Below are positions 46,977 through 58,000 of a stretch of DNA of 64,000 bases, one piece after another. The position numbers and the translations under genes were made by a program. The stretch is from Monosiga brevicollis MX1 (Eukaryota; Opisthokonta; Choanoflagellata; Craspedida; Salpingoecidae), in NCBI RefSeq assembly GCF_000002865.3, contig NW_001865039.1:934295-998294 (forward strand). The letters run 5' to 3'. The notes beneath the pieces are model-generated. The model was not told the DNA's origin. It searched no databases and worked only from the letters and a program-made list of their open reading frames with translations. Within the stretch, counting starts at the first letter, position 1, and each line of letters opens with the position of its first letter.

Positions 46977-48530
46977 ATGCAGTCCCCACAAGAATTGATG
47001 GTGTCATTACAGCGCATGGCCGAGGAGATGGCCAACGCCGACCCTGACGAGGATCTTCAGTCGTTTCAGGCAAGCGAATCGCCTCAAAGTGCAGCGCTGC
47101 CGGTTGCATGCTTGCTTGTCTCACGGGTGCCCACCCTGGCATCTGCCCGCCCCCATCACCCAACGCGTGATGTGTAGAAGGAAGCAGGTTTGCCACGGCA
47201 CCTTCTGCGACCGCGTCGCGGTGACGTCGTCTCGTTTAGCTACGTACGTCTTGTGTCAGCATCCCGTCTCATCGGCCTTGGGCACGCAGTTTGGCCTTCT
47301 CGCTGTTGATGGATCGCCGCCACCCCATTTGGTGACACCGCAGCGTGCCTATGGTCAAGATCAGCAAACAATTCAAGAATCAGTACAGCCTGTCCGCACC
47401 CAAATTGGGGCTGACCTGCTCATCCCCGTACGAAGTACCAACTCTTGAGGCACCCCCGCGAGCACCCCCCCGACCCGGCTGCTGATGTTCTGCCTGTGCT
47501 TGCTAGGCCATTGAAGATGCGCTTCGTGAAATGGTGGTTGGACAGACCATGGATGTGACGTGCCGTCCCGAACACGCTCATGGCTCCGTTGGACTTCCCG
47601 GCCTCATGCCAGGGCAAACCATTTTTGGTGTTTTGCTTCGCCTTCATAACATTGATACTCGGGTATGTAAGCTGGATGAACATGCCAAGCCCGGCGGAGA
47701 ACTTGATGCGCCTCAATCTTCAGGATGGTGGCCTGACTGAAATCATGTATGCCCGGCGTGGTCGCTGTTCATGGGTCGCAGCAACGGCAGGCCCCGCGGA
47801 GCTATGTGGAAGGGGGATTGAGTCAGTTTAAGGCGTTGGGTGCAAAGGCCTTTCAGAGCGGTGAATATGCCCTGGCCCTCCAGTGCTACCAGCAGGCCAT
47901 CCTCCGCGCCCGCGACGATGAAATGGTGCGTGAGTCACTTCTCCACATGTGCTGGTTCGCCTCGTCGTGCGCAGACAGAAACGCCCGCACCCATCCTGGT
48001 CTCATTCTGACATGCTTCCATGATGGTGAGCGGGACATTGCACAGCGCGTCACCCTGCTATCCAATGGCGCCATGTCTGCCTTGCGAGCTCAGTGGCCCC
48101 ACACGGCCCTGCAGCTAACCAACGAGGTGATGCAAGGGATCAGGTCTAGATACCCCCACGTGCCCCCCCTTTGGCCCAGGCTCATGGTAGACCGGTTTCT
48201 GGTTTGCTGGGTTGTGTCAAGGCATTGCGGCTGGATGAGGCACACATCAAGACCTTATATCGCAAGGCCATGGCACTACGAGATCTCAATCAGATGGATG
48301 CTGCCATGGGGACCTGCCGTACCCTGCTACAGCTCGAACCAGCCAACAAGGTGTGATCCTGCTGTGGCTGTTATTGCTGACTAGACTATTGACCGCTGAT
48401 CCAGTTTGTTTGTGCTTGCCCTCATTGGGCTACTACTGCTGGCTTGATTGGATGTGCATGAATGCAGGCAACACGTGTCCTACTCAAGTCATTGGAGACA
48501 GCCCTCATCGGGGACGAAAGCCAGGCCTAA
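46977..48530 (+). CDS. FKBP-type domain and TPR co-chaperone
   Basis: A putative peptidyl-prolyl isomerase-like co-chaperone in the FKBP8/AIP style. The start is MQSPQELMVSLQRMAEEMAN. Exon 1 ends SFQ at 47069 with a GC donor (CAG|GCAAGC). Exon 2 (from 47178) is KEAGLPRHLLRPRRGDVVSF, the opening of an FKBP fold. Later exons give FGLLAVDGSPPPHL and then AIEDALREMVVGQTMDVTC with GLPGLMPGQTIFGVLLRL, the FKBP core and final strand. Several aromatic active-site residues appear absent, so isomerase activity is doubtful. Three TPR-like motifs follow: KALGAKAFQSGEYALALQCY, RVTLLSNGAMSAL and HIKTLYRKAMALRDLNQMD. The last exon, opened by gcag at about 48471, reads ATRVLLKSLETALIGDESQA and TAA at 48528-48530. 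No C-terminal membrane anchor is seen. Confidence 0.78.
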
Positions 48531-49067
48531 ACTCCATCCTGTTCTTTGCGGCACCGTCGTAACACGCTGGGCGTGGCGGGGACGAATTGACATTGAAAAG
48601 TGTGATGAAGCGACACGGTCGGTCAATTAACTGAGAAGTGCAGTGGCAAACCCGCCAGGCTGCTGGGTCTAATCCGACCGGGCTGGAATGCCTAGCGCCA
48701 CCCCGAGATGAGAAACACCAGCAGGAGAAAACGGCGGCCACGCGCGCGTGAATACAGACGCTAACACGCAACCCAAACCACAGGACGGAAAAGCAGACGA
48801 GACGGAGATCTTTTCTCCTCACAAACACGAAGAAACAGGAGCGAAAAGGTAGGTCGGCTCGCAAAGCAAACGTCCTCCAAGGTATGGCCACACAATTGAC
48901 AACTGTGGGCAAGACGAAAGCGTCGGTTTCAAGGGCTGCCCGCATCCAACGGACAGGGATAAGATGGGGCCACATGAGATATGGGCAGGGTCTGAGCCCC
49001 AAATGTGGTCAAAGAGAGGGCAACACTACCGAGCCGAAACGGTAGGGATTGGCTCGACGACAGGCTT
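48531..49067. other. Convergent intergenic region
   Basis: About 540 bp holding the 3' flanks of the FKBP-TPR (+) and bL27 (-) genes. The minus-strand ORF at 48505-49002 has no recognisable domain and overlaps the end of the FKBP-TPR gene, so I do not call it. Confidence 0.55.
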
Positions 49068-49996
49068 TATAGAACGGCCTTGCCCTGTTGTGCAGCCTGG
49101 AGGTCAGCCGAGGAAGGCAGGATATGCACGAATTTACGCCTAGGGGTTGGTCATGGATGAGTGTTTCGCCGATTCAAAGTAAGGCCGCCACGCTCAAGTA
49201 GTCAAGTTGGCTCACCATTTGCCACTGCCAGCCATCTTCTTGGACGTGTACTTGACATAGCCGGGCGCCAGGGCAAAGAGCGTGTGGTCGCGGCCAATGC
49301 CCACCTGCATTTTTAAGGGTAACAAATGAGCTGGGTGCGGGTGGGTGCTTCCTTCTTCACTGCGCTCGGTGGCGCTAGCGCTGAGGTAGGGGAAGTACAT
49401 ACGTTGAGACCGGGATGGAACTGGGTGCCTCGTTGACGGACAAGAATGTTGCCCACGGGTACTTGGTGACCTGCAGCAGCCCATTTTTTGTGAATGAAGT
49501 GGGCCGAGGCATACAGAGCAAGGTCAGGAAACTGCAGGGTACGAGCGCACCTTCATAGCGCTTGAGGCCCAGACGACGACCAGCCGTCTTGCGTCCGTTC
49601 TTGGAAGAACCGCCCGCCTTCTTGGAGGCCTCTCGCACAGTGACGAGGGCCTGGGCAGGACCCACGCCCATGGCTAACAGAGGATACGAAACAAAACAAA
49701 ACAAAAATAACGATCGTGAGCATTATCAAGTCGACTCGGCATCACGCAGGTTCAGAAGAAGCCCTGATGGCGAAAAAAAAAAAAAAAAAAAAAGCAGAAA
49801 AAAAAAAGCCCGAGACAAGCAAAAGACCCTTTTTCTGGCCATCAATGGGAAAACTAAAGAACATGTTCGCCCGCGAAGAAACCCTTTGCCCGAAGGACGA
49901 ACCGGACAGGGCCGAGGAGCGGGCAGCGACAGCCACGGCAGTCGCACCCGGCGCCGCCAGGGTGGTCATGGACGAGCGCAACCATGCCAAAGCCAT
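49068..49996 (-). CDS. MRPL27: Mitochondrial large-subunit ribosomal protein bL27m
   Basis: A component of the mitochondrial large ribosomal subunit near the peptidyl-transferase site. Exon 1 (start 49996, MALAWLRSS) is Ser/Ala/Arg-rich with few acidic residues, as in a mitochondrial presequence; its exact 3' edge is uncertain because an A-rich run follows. Exon 2 is VREASKKAGGSSKNGRKTAG and RRLGLKRYEG, the bL27 hallmark. The next exon gives PVGNILVRQRGTQFHPG, and the following one VGIGRDHTLFALAPGYVKY ending in a GTGAGC donor. The last exon continues RKFVHILPSSADLQAAQQG and stops at TAA 49068-49070. That tail matches animal MRPL27 and shows that the earlier in-frame TGA at 49212 lies in an intron. 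Core residues are intact. Confidence 0.93.
49773..49794. repeat. A-rich run in the bL27m first intron
   Basis: Twenty-two A residues, with a second A run at 49799-49807, between exon 1 and exon 2 of the minus-strand gene. This reads as a polypyrimidine tract upstream of the acceptor. Confidence 0.85.
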
Positions 49997-51597
49997 CGTG
50001 TTGGTCGGGTGGTTATGCGAAACTGCGCCAATAAGCACACTTTGAACCAGTTGGCGAACTCAGTGAAAAATACATTCATAATCATCGAAATGTATGACAA
50101 TTGTCTTGTCAGATTATTGTGTGCCCATTTGGGGTTGGGTTTGGGGCGGTACGCAGGTGGCAGGTGGTAGCACCAAAGACATTCCTCCTCTTTTGGTATG
50201 AGGCAGCCCTGTTGGGATCACATGGGAATAGCGAAGACGAGGCAAGTTCCTCTTGAACGTGGTGGTCTTGGGTGCGATGGGCTTGGACAAAGAACAAGAA
50301 CCAAAAACCTGGATGAGTGGGACGCACGGGCTCCGTCACCCGCGGACTATGCGCCATACCGCTGTTCTGAATTTTTAAATTATTTCAACATGGTGACTCA
50401 CAACATGGGTGACTCACAGGGCGTTCCTCTCGTTGTTCTTGCCCACCATCCAAGCATCCGATCCAGGTCGAGGTCTGGGGAGAGAAAAGGCGGGGGTGTG
50501 TCGGGAGGGTGCACTGCACAGCGATCCGCATGTTACAAGGTGGGTCACACATACTACGCACACACACACACGCACACGCACACACATAGAATCGCGCAGG
50601 AAAAGTATGATGGACTCACTCACAGCAAGAAAACAAAGAGGTGGTGCCAAAGCTTGCGAGCACGCCGCCACGATCGGAATCACTTGACCTGTGTGTGCAC
50701 TTGACTCGTTTGGCGCGGAAGCAAGGCTCTGTTCGTGCCTGACATGTGAGCAACAAGAATTGGGGGGCCTGTCATAATCATCGGCGCGTGTGTCCCAAAC
50801 CCTTGTATCTTGCCTCGCAGTCTTAATGTTTTCTTATTAGCTTGAACCCTGCCAGAGTAGGGCAAGGTTCAAGAGGTTGGGCACCAAAACCGAGACGTGT
50901 TGTGTGAGCAACCTCGGTCTAGACATGAGTTGAGTCGGGAAACCGGGTGAGAGTGTCTAGCGGTTAAGAGGAGAGGCTAGAATGTTGTTCAAATCAAGAT
51001 TTGTCGATTAAGAACCAAACTCTCTGAGTTTGGTAACGAGCTGGACAAAAAAAAAAGGGAAGGTGTCTCAGGTGGCTTGGGAGATACAACTCAAGAAAAG
51101 GAAACAAGACACACACACACACAAAAAAAAAAAAGGCAAGGCTCCTGCAATACAGGCCAGGCAAGCAAACCCTTGACACGCGCATGCATGTGAACCCAGC
51201 ACGGCTGGTGATCACTGGATGCATGGTGTTATTGATTTGATACCAAGAAGAAGCCAGGACGGGTCTCCACTTCACCGTCAAGCACACCGCTAGACTCAAG
51301 GGATGGCGTCGGCAGACACCCTGAAAAAGAGAAAAAGAGTAGACAACAACTCAACCAAAAAGAAACAAAAGACATCAATGCCAAAGCGGCTTAACTTGCT
51401 GTACATGCGCGTCGCTCACGCGCAACACACCGGGGTACGTCAGGGAAAAGGAAAAGGAAGCATGAAGGTCGATGGGATCGGAAGATAAAGGGGGGAAATC
51501 AGGACGGTAGGAAAGAGAAATCAAGAAAATCTAAAACGGAAAGCAACTCAAGAAGCGAGCGCGGGCGCCCAACCCGGGAGGGTTTTGGACGCGGGGC
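49997..51597. other. Long intergenic region with clustered hairpins
   Basis: About 1.6 kb without a supported protein gene. It holds a (CA)n patch at 50560-50586, four adjacent hairpin-forming inverted repeats between 50841 and 51034, an A run at 51046-51055 and another at 51123-51134. The hairpin cluster is listed separately. Confidence 0.6.
50841..51034. ncRNA. Candidate structured RNA: four consecutive hairpins
   Basis: Stem 1 pairs CTTGAACCCTGCC (50841-50853) with GGCAAGGTTCAAG (50861-50873), 13 bp with one wobble position. Stem 2 pairs ACCGAG (50889-50894) with CTCGGT (50913-50918). Stem 3 pairs TCTAGC (50956-50961) with GCTAGA (50976-50981). Stem 4 pairs ACCAAACTC (51014-51022) with GAGTTTGGT (51026-51034) around a TCT loop. 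Strand is undetermined. I could not match it to a known RNA family, and short stems 2 and 3 may be chance. Confidence 0.3.
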
Positions 51598-52377
51598 TCA
51601 GACGAGGGAATTGAGGACCGAGCCCTGCTGGACGGGATTGAGGGCTGGATCAAAGAGGTTGGCAGCAACATCAGAGCCATGTTCCACAGCCGTGTCAAAC
51701 ATGAGATCGAGCGAGGTTTGGGTCCAGTTGACCTCGCGAAGGTCTTCCTCCTCCTGCAGGTCCTCGGTGCTGCGAAGGGCTTCCGAGTGCATCAACGTGT
51801 GGCGTGCATCGAGGCAGGTGATGCTCTCAAAGTTGTGGGGAGAAGTGGGGCAGGAAGGAGAGGGCAGGCTCTCGGGACTAAAAGGACCGCTGGCAAGACT
51901 GTACTCATAGGGGAGGGGGGCACTGGCGCTGCGCGTGCGAGAGATCACACGATCGCTGTCACCAATAAAATCGGGCGACAAGTTGTCCTCGTCGCCGCTG
52001 CCCATGGCGTTGGAGATGGAAGCCAGGTTGAGCTTGGGGAGATGACGCTTGCCGCGACGCATGGCCACCAAGGAAGGGCGAGCCGAACTGGTGGGGGAAC
52101 GTGAGGCCGTCGAGCTGCTGGCGCTGCTGGTGCCAGAGGTGGTCATCTTCAACACGGGAAAAGGACGAGAAACCATTTTAGCGGTGGGGTGGGTAGCGGT
52201 GAGGTCAAGCGTGAGGGTGGGGATGGCCGGGCTGGGCAGGCTTGAATCTTCGCTGCAGCTGAGCGAGTTGGCGCTATCCAGGGGTTGGTCCAAAGTGGGG
52301 ACGGCGTTGGTGTTAATGTTGGCAACAGCAGCGATGGCCGAAGGTTCCCAGTCGCTGACCCGAGCCTTTGCCGCCAT
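51598..52377 (-). CDS. Ser/Pro-rich protein of unknown function
   Basis: A single open frame from MAAKARVSDWEPSAI (52377) to the stop at 51598-51600, about 260 residues. The upstream extension to 52659 is hydrophobic and Phe-rich and looks like translated CT-rich 5' sequence. The protein is rich in Ser, Thr and Pro, with a basic patch (AMRRGKRHLPKLNLASI), many SP motifs that could be phosphosites, and an acidic C-terminal part (STEDLQEEEDLREVNW). No known domain, signal peptide or membrane helix. Codon-level regularity and length support coding, but it could still be a chance GC-rich frame. Confidence 0.5.
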   Translation of the reverse strand: MAAKARVSDWEPSAIAAVANINTNAVPTLDQPLDSANSLSCSEDSSLPSPAIPTLTLDLTATHPTAKMVSRPFPVLKMTTSGTSSASSSTASRSPTSSARPSLVAMRRGKRHLPKLNLASISNAMGSGDEDNLSPDFIGDSDRVISRTRSASAPLPYEYSLASGPFSPESLPSPSCPTSPHNFESITCLDARHTLMHSEALRSTEDLQEEEDLREVNWTQTSLDLMFDTAVEHGSDVAANLFDPALNPVQQGSVLNSLV

Positions 52378-52802
52378 TCGCGCGGGCGAAGGTAGTTCGC
52401 TTGGGTGTAAAGGCAGCACAAGAGGAGCCGGGTTGGTGGGCGCCGTGGTGGCGGTGAAAGACCAAACGGAAAAAACGAAGAGTGTGCGGAGGAAAATGCC
52501 GACCGCCGAGAGAAGGAAAAGGAAGAGAAAGAAGAGAACTGGGTGGTGTCGACTTGAGGAGCAAAGAAAAAAATGCAGCCCACTCGCGGTGGGGACTGCC
52601 TTGAACTCTAGCTTGCTCGAACCAAGGTGGCAGCGGTGGTCGTGTAGAAAAAGGGGCAAAAGCCAAAAGGGTCAAGATGCAGCGAGAAGGGGGGGGGGGC
52701 AAGACGACTGTCGCGAGGGAGGGTGAATCGGAAGAAAATGACCGACTTTGCGGCGACGTTTCGAGAGAAGCGTCGTCGTGAGCACAAGCATGGCAGCAGA
52801 CA

Positions 52803-52828
52803 GAGAGAGCGAGAGAGAGAGAGAGAGA
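52803..52828. repeat. (GA)n microsatellite
   Basis: GA dinucleotides with one GC interruption, upstream of the Ser/Pro-rich minus-strand gene, so CT-rich on its sense strand. Confidence 0.85.
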
Positions 52829-54510
52829 AAAGGGGGGTGGGTGGAAAACAAAAGAAAAAGAGAGAAAAGAGAAGAAAGCAAAAAGAATAAAAAAGGAAGA
52901 CATGTATAACAGGGGGTAAGCGGATGGCGCATGGCGCAGGCCCTTGTGGTTGACGGAGGAAGGAAGACACACGAAGCGACAGCAGAAGCAACGCCCACAT
53001 CCTTCTTGGACCCACACGCAAGCCCTTTTTTTGAATGCCTGCGACCCCAGATGCACACCCCCGCAGTGTGGGTCAAGGGGACTCAAGTGGAACACGCTGC
53101 GAGCTCGTGATTTGATTCATCACCATGCCTCACATGTCAATGGGATACACATGGGATAAGCATCTGTTTCCCCTTTTCAAACAAAAGCCCATGTGGCCGT
53201 GGTTCTGCACCACGTTTGATGGCACCAGGGACAAACAAAGGCCTTCGCGGCACCCCTTGATTGGAAATCCTTCAGGAATCACGCAGAGAATCTGATGTGG
53301 TGCGATACGCATCCCACAACGTCGTAACTTGTGATGGGAGTATCCAACTTTATCCTGATCAACGTGACATTCGGCGCCATGGTTTGGAGACAATGTGGTG
53401 CAGATCACGCAGTTGGGTAACGAAGTCGTTGGTTAAATTGCCTGTCATGAACATGCCAACGAACGTCAACCGTTGAGGCGTGTCAACCGCTTTCTTTGCC
53501 TTGGCCCCTCAAGCCATCAACGTCATGGAATGTCCTCAACGAGTGGCGTGACACTGAGATCCCTCAGCAATTCAGCCTTCTTCAGGAAGCTTGCCTTCCT
53601 CGTTACCATGGGTCACTGTGCAAGCCTTTTGCTTGCGCCCTTTCCTGTGATTCTTGAATAATCTTGCACCATACTTGTATTCCTGAATGTTCCTCGGGAT
53701 GCCTGTTCTTTGGCCTGTCATTGCCGTGTCAGGATCCACTCAGAAAGTTCTGGTGACTCTGAGGCGCTGCGTCACCCTTCAGTCTTGATTTGAAAGTCAT
53801 CCTCCGAGGCCTGACAGGCCAGCGATGGCGTCGAGCACCCCTCACCCCTTGACCTTCGGAGGAGACAGGGATCCCTGGCTGTTCACGACTGCCACCTGTC
53901 ATCTTTGACCCCTCCCCTGGGCGACCTGACAGCGCTTCTCTGACAACGTGCCTGCCGGCCGATTTAAACCCTTTCATAGCAAAGACTTTGAATTGTTCAT
54001 CATCCTCACGTGCGTGTACACACAGTCGTTGCGATGCGATGGCGTGTAAGGAAGATAGTGTCGGATCGAACAGGACGAGCACCAACAAGCACCGGCGGCA
54101 TCTACTGCACAACTCTTGAAGGCATCCAATTAGCCCCTGGGCGACCACGCCCGTGGTGTGCAACGCGCGCAACTCAAGCAGCACGTCGCCACCTCGCACG
54201 GGCTCAACAGGTGATCTGTCTGTCGGGCGTGGCCAGATGCAACGACACACGCGGGGAACGGGGCTGCGCCACTAGCAGCATGCGGTCCACATGAGCGCGA
54301 CAGGGGGCAATCAGCTTTGTCCACTCGCCTCACGAAGACTCGCGTACACAAAGGACCCCAATACGACTTCGTTCGTTGCATTGAAAATTTACACCAGGCC
54401 CACTGCCTACATACCGGTGATACCATGACACGGCTCGCCACGAGCAAGGCGGTGGCTCCGACGGAGGCCGCTGCCGGCCACCTGACACCCCCCAATTTTC
54501 CAGAACTCAC

Positions 54511-54687
54511 CACGATGTTGCCCAGATGGTGCAAGTCACTGTGTGCGTGTGAAATCCAGCTATTCCCTGCCATTCGAAGTCCCGGGTCCAGTAGATGTAG
54601 GCGTAGATCCATCCACCTCCTTGTTGTACCCCGAGAAAGTTTTCTGGAGCTCCGCTATCGAGCGTTGTTCTCACGAGCACGGTCAGC
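54511..54687 (-). CDS. Possible exon of an unidentified minus-strand gene
   Basis: A stretch bounded by a tttag acceptor and a GTGAGT donor on the minus strand reads open with an aromatic, globular-looking sequence (GAPENFLGVQQGGGWIYAYI then YWTRDFEWQGIAGFHTHTV). Further minus-strand segments at 53.9-54.3 kb (for example VLLELRALHTTGVVAQG) may be later exons. I could not assemble a convincing frame through them and recognise no family. A plus-strand ORF across the same DNA looks less protein-like. Confidence 0.3.
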
Positions 54688-55096
54688 CACCTAAAGACCT
54701 TGGAAGCATGCACACAGAGAGCACTGATCGTGTCGACACAAATCTTCGTGCCTTCGAGACAATGCATGCATGCATGTAAGATGTCAGCTGGTAGCGGTCT
54801 GGGCGCGTCTGATTCTCTTATTTCCAAGATTCGGTCATCAATTTTTAGACTTTGGCTCGTTCGTCCTGCCTGCCTGCTTGGCTTTGCTGAGACGGCATCG
54901 GCTTGAGATTTTGTCAGTCAGCTGCGCGTATCACTTGTCGCGTGGCACGTCCTTGCCTTCTTATTTCTGGGTGCCACCCACAAACGATGCCGGTGCTGCC
55001 TCGGCCGTGCAACTTGTGACCCAGGCAACCCAACTTCCTTCCCTCGCTCGAGGGCCCCGGGTGCAGCCCGCGTGGTAGCTCAGAGTGCCCGCAGTG

Positions 55097-58000
55097 ATGG
55101 CCAAGTACGCATCGATGCCAGAACCCGACCGCTTATTCCAGGTCAGACCAACCAACCTCCTGACTTCGATTTCACCCTCACCGCACCCCGCTGTGTGTGG
55201 CCCGCCATGTGGCGCTGGGGCGTGCACAACGCACCGCTTTGACCGCTTGACCCTAGGTTGACATCCAATGCTATTCTGCTGGCCGTGGTATGCCTCTTGG
55301 TCGGAGGCTACCTGGGTGTCACCATCTCCACCCACTTTGCCTGTCACACCCATCGCGCGACACCTCAGGTACAGTCAGGGCGCCAGCACCCATCTCAACC
55401 CAAACGAGGCGCCCTGCTCCTGCTCCGCGCCCTCTCATAAACCTTTGGGGCCCAGCATCTTCGCTCAGCTGTTCGCGAAGCACAACCTGCCCGTGCCGAT
55501 CCCGCCCCTGGCCTCGAAGATCGCGGCATAAATCAGGACGTCATTGCTGATGTGTGTGACAAGTACCCAGTTATCATCCTTGATCAGACCGCCCCGTCTT
55601 GATGGCGCGATACTAACCCTAACTGCCACCATCACCCCATTCCCAGGCCGTTGGGGCACTACTCCATTTGGAGCAGCAACGCATGGCACGTGGGGACCAC
55701 GACGATGACGACCCTGCCGTAAGCCCCCCTCCCCACGCCGGGTGCCTCGCGGCTGGCTTTTTGTCTGCACTCGATCCATCTACATGCTATCATGACACTG
55801 ACAGTTGATCTCTGATCATCCCAATCGGCAGATACAAGCCATTGCGGATGAGTTGATGCAAGAGGGCTACAAGGCAAATCCTCCCACAGCTCGTCAACCC
55901 TCTGCTCACCTCCCGCAGGCACAAGCCTCCCATCATCAGCATCCGCAACATGGTCAGGCCTGCTCGTGTTAGGCTCCGCCATAACCGCGACGTTCTGCCC
56001 GCTTCCGCTCGTCGCCTCACCTCAGCCTCCCTTGCGGAATGATGTAGTCGACCCCATTGTACACGTCATCAAGCGAGAAAGCAGCAACAACAACCGGGCT
56101 CAAGCCGTATCCAATGTACGAAATAACACGAATGATCATCAATCGACGGTCTCGTCCGTGATGCCTTGACTTCTCTAGCCCTCTGCCTCATCACCGGGAC
56201 TGCCTGGCTTTTTTTTTTTTTCGGTCGCTCGACCATCTCTGCAGGCGCTGGACCAGCTCAATCTCCACGATATGCTTGAAGCTCCTGTGGAACATGCCAG
56301 TTCGTCCCTCAACCAGTTTCAAGCCGGCATCTGCGTGATGGTGGTGGTCTGGCTCGCTCTTTGAGCTACCTAACCACATATGTGTCTGATCGCCGCTCTG
56401 ATTCCCCTCATCATCAGATGGACAAGCCGTGCACGATGCAGCGATTCGACATCCACCTGCCACCCAGCCTAAAGACATCCCCGATTATCTCCTCAACACA
56501 ATGAAGGACGAGCCGCCCTATGGCACCCCGCCCGATGAGGTTTGCCTCTGGTCCTCAGCACGTGTGATAGCTTGGCCAGTAAGGATCACAGCATCTGTTG
56601 CTCACAACTTGGCCTCCCCACGTCCGCCCGTTCATCCCACAGACTGCCAAAAAGGACCCAAGCATCTATTGTTTTGTTCTCACTACTCCTAAACGCCACG
56701 ACCCCAAGGCCATCGCTGTCAACAACAGGTAGTAGTAGAGTCTGTATGTCTCTCCACCAATGCAGTGCGTCAGCAAAGCACCGCGCCACCTCATCAGCCA
56801 CCCCCGCTTTTGGCCACAGCTGGGGTCTACGCATGGACCGGCTCGACTTTATGACTTCAGAGCCATACCCGGGCCTGAACACGGTTCTACTGCGTCTTCG
56901 CAATGAGAGCCGTAAAACCCTCTGGCCCAAAATCAAGTTGGTAATCAGTTTCCAATGTTTGAGCAAGCATGGCGCACTTTCAGTCACAGAATAGCAAACC
57001 CACCAAGCCCAACGCAGCTGAAAGCAATGCCCTAGGCATGATATGATTGAGAGCTCTCATTGGTCGATCCGGCCACATGACACGTAGGTTGGCTTGGCTT
57101 CACACGTATCAACATCACCTCGACGATCACGACTGGTTCATGAAGGCCGATGACGATACCTTTGTCGTGGTCGACAACCTGCGCCAGTTTCTCGCCCAAT
57201 ACGATCCCAATAAACCTCACTTCTTTGGTGCGTTTGAGTTTGAAAGCATTGCTTCACCTTTGTCATGCCCCCCCCCCCCCCCNNNNNNNNNNNNNNNNNN
57301 NNNNNNNNNNNNNNNNNNNNNNNNNNNNNNNNGAAAACCTGGGCCAGTTTTTTGCCCAATAGGATCCCAAAAAACCCCCCTTTTTTGGGGGGTTTGAGTT
57401 TAAAAACATTGTTTCCCCTTTTTTAGGGCCCCCCCCCCCCCCCCCCCCCGCTTTCTCTTCCTGTTCTGCTGCGCCAAATCCCAGTGACCATGGCAACTGG
57501 GTATGTGCATAGGCCACCGGTTTCTGCTTCACCGGGGCCAGGGTCCTCAGGCTGAGCTGTCGTACTACTCGGGCGGAGCTGGCTATGTACTGAGTCGAGC
57601 TGCGCTGAAGCTGCTGGGCGACAACGCTGCAAAGGCACTCACAAACAACGGGTTGGCAGAAGATGTCGAAATGGCGCGCAGCATGCTCAAGGTCGGCGTA
57701 ACCTGCGAGGACTCGCGGGACGCCGAAGGCCACGAGCGCTTCTTACCCATGAACATTGACAATATGCGTACGTCAATGCCTGTTTCCATCACCATTCCGT
57801 GTCGTCATCGCGGCCCTTGTTGTCGCCTTTTCGGCACTGAACTGTCATGCTCGCTCGCTTGCTTGCACCGCCTTTGCAGGTTACCGTTACAAATTTGCCA
57901 CCAAACCCAAGTTTTGGTATTGGCGCTACGTCTACTTCCCGCCCAAGGATGGACTGGTCAGTGCTCTGTGCCGCCGCACCGCGGCCAGCATTCTTCTTTT

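Larger units (their letters stand above)
52378..55096. other. Gene-poor region with GA/CT tracts
   Basis: The first 600 bp are purine-rich on the plus strand, with G9 at 52690-52698 and (GA)n at about 52803-52828. The stretch 53.1-53.7 kb shows nothing I can support. A possible minus-strand gene lies at 53.7-54.8 kb and is listed separately. Confidence 0.5.

Noticed and set aside
50951-51000. Possible tRNA with A-box-like TCTAGCGGTTAAGAGG and B-box-like GTTCAAATC
   Set aside because: No acceptor or anticodon stem can be drawn, and the A-box overlaps a different hairpin. The boxes are probably coincidental.
52378-53095. Phe/Leu/Ser-rich minus-strand ORFs upstream of the Ser/Pro-rich gene
   Set aside because: They translate CT-rich DNA and have no conserved pattern, so they are probably 5' untranslated or promoter sequence.
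57333-57430. A second galactosyltransferase-like exon after the gap
   Set aside because: It is a degraded copy of the exon before the gap with homopolymer errors, best read as an assembly artefact.
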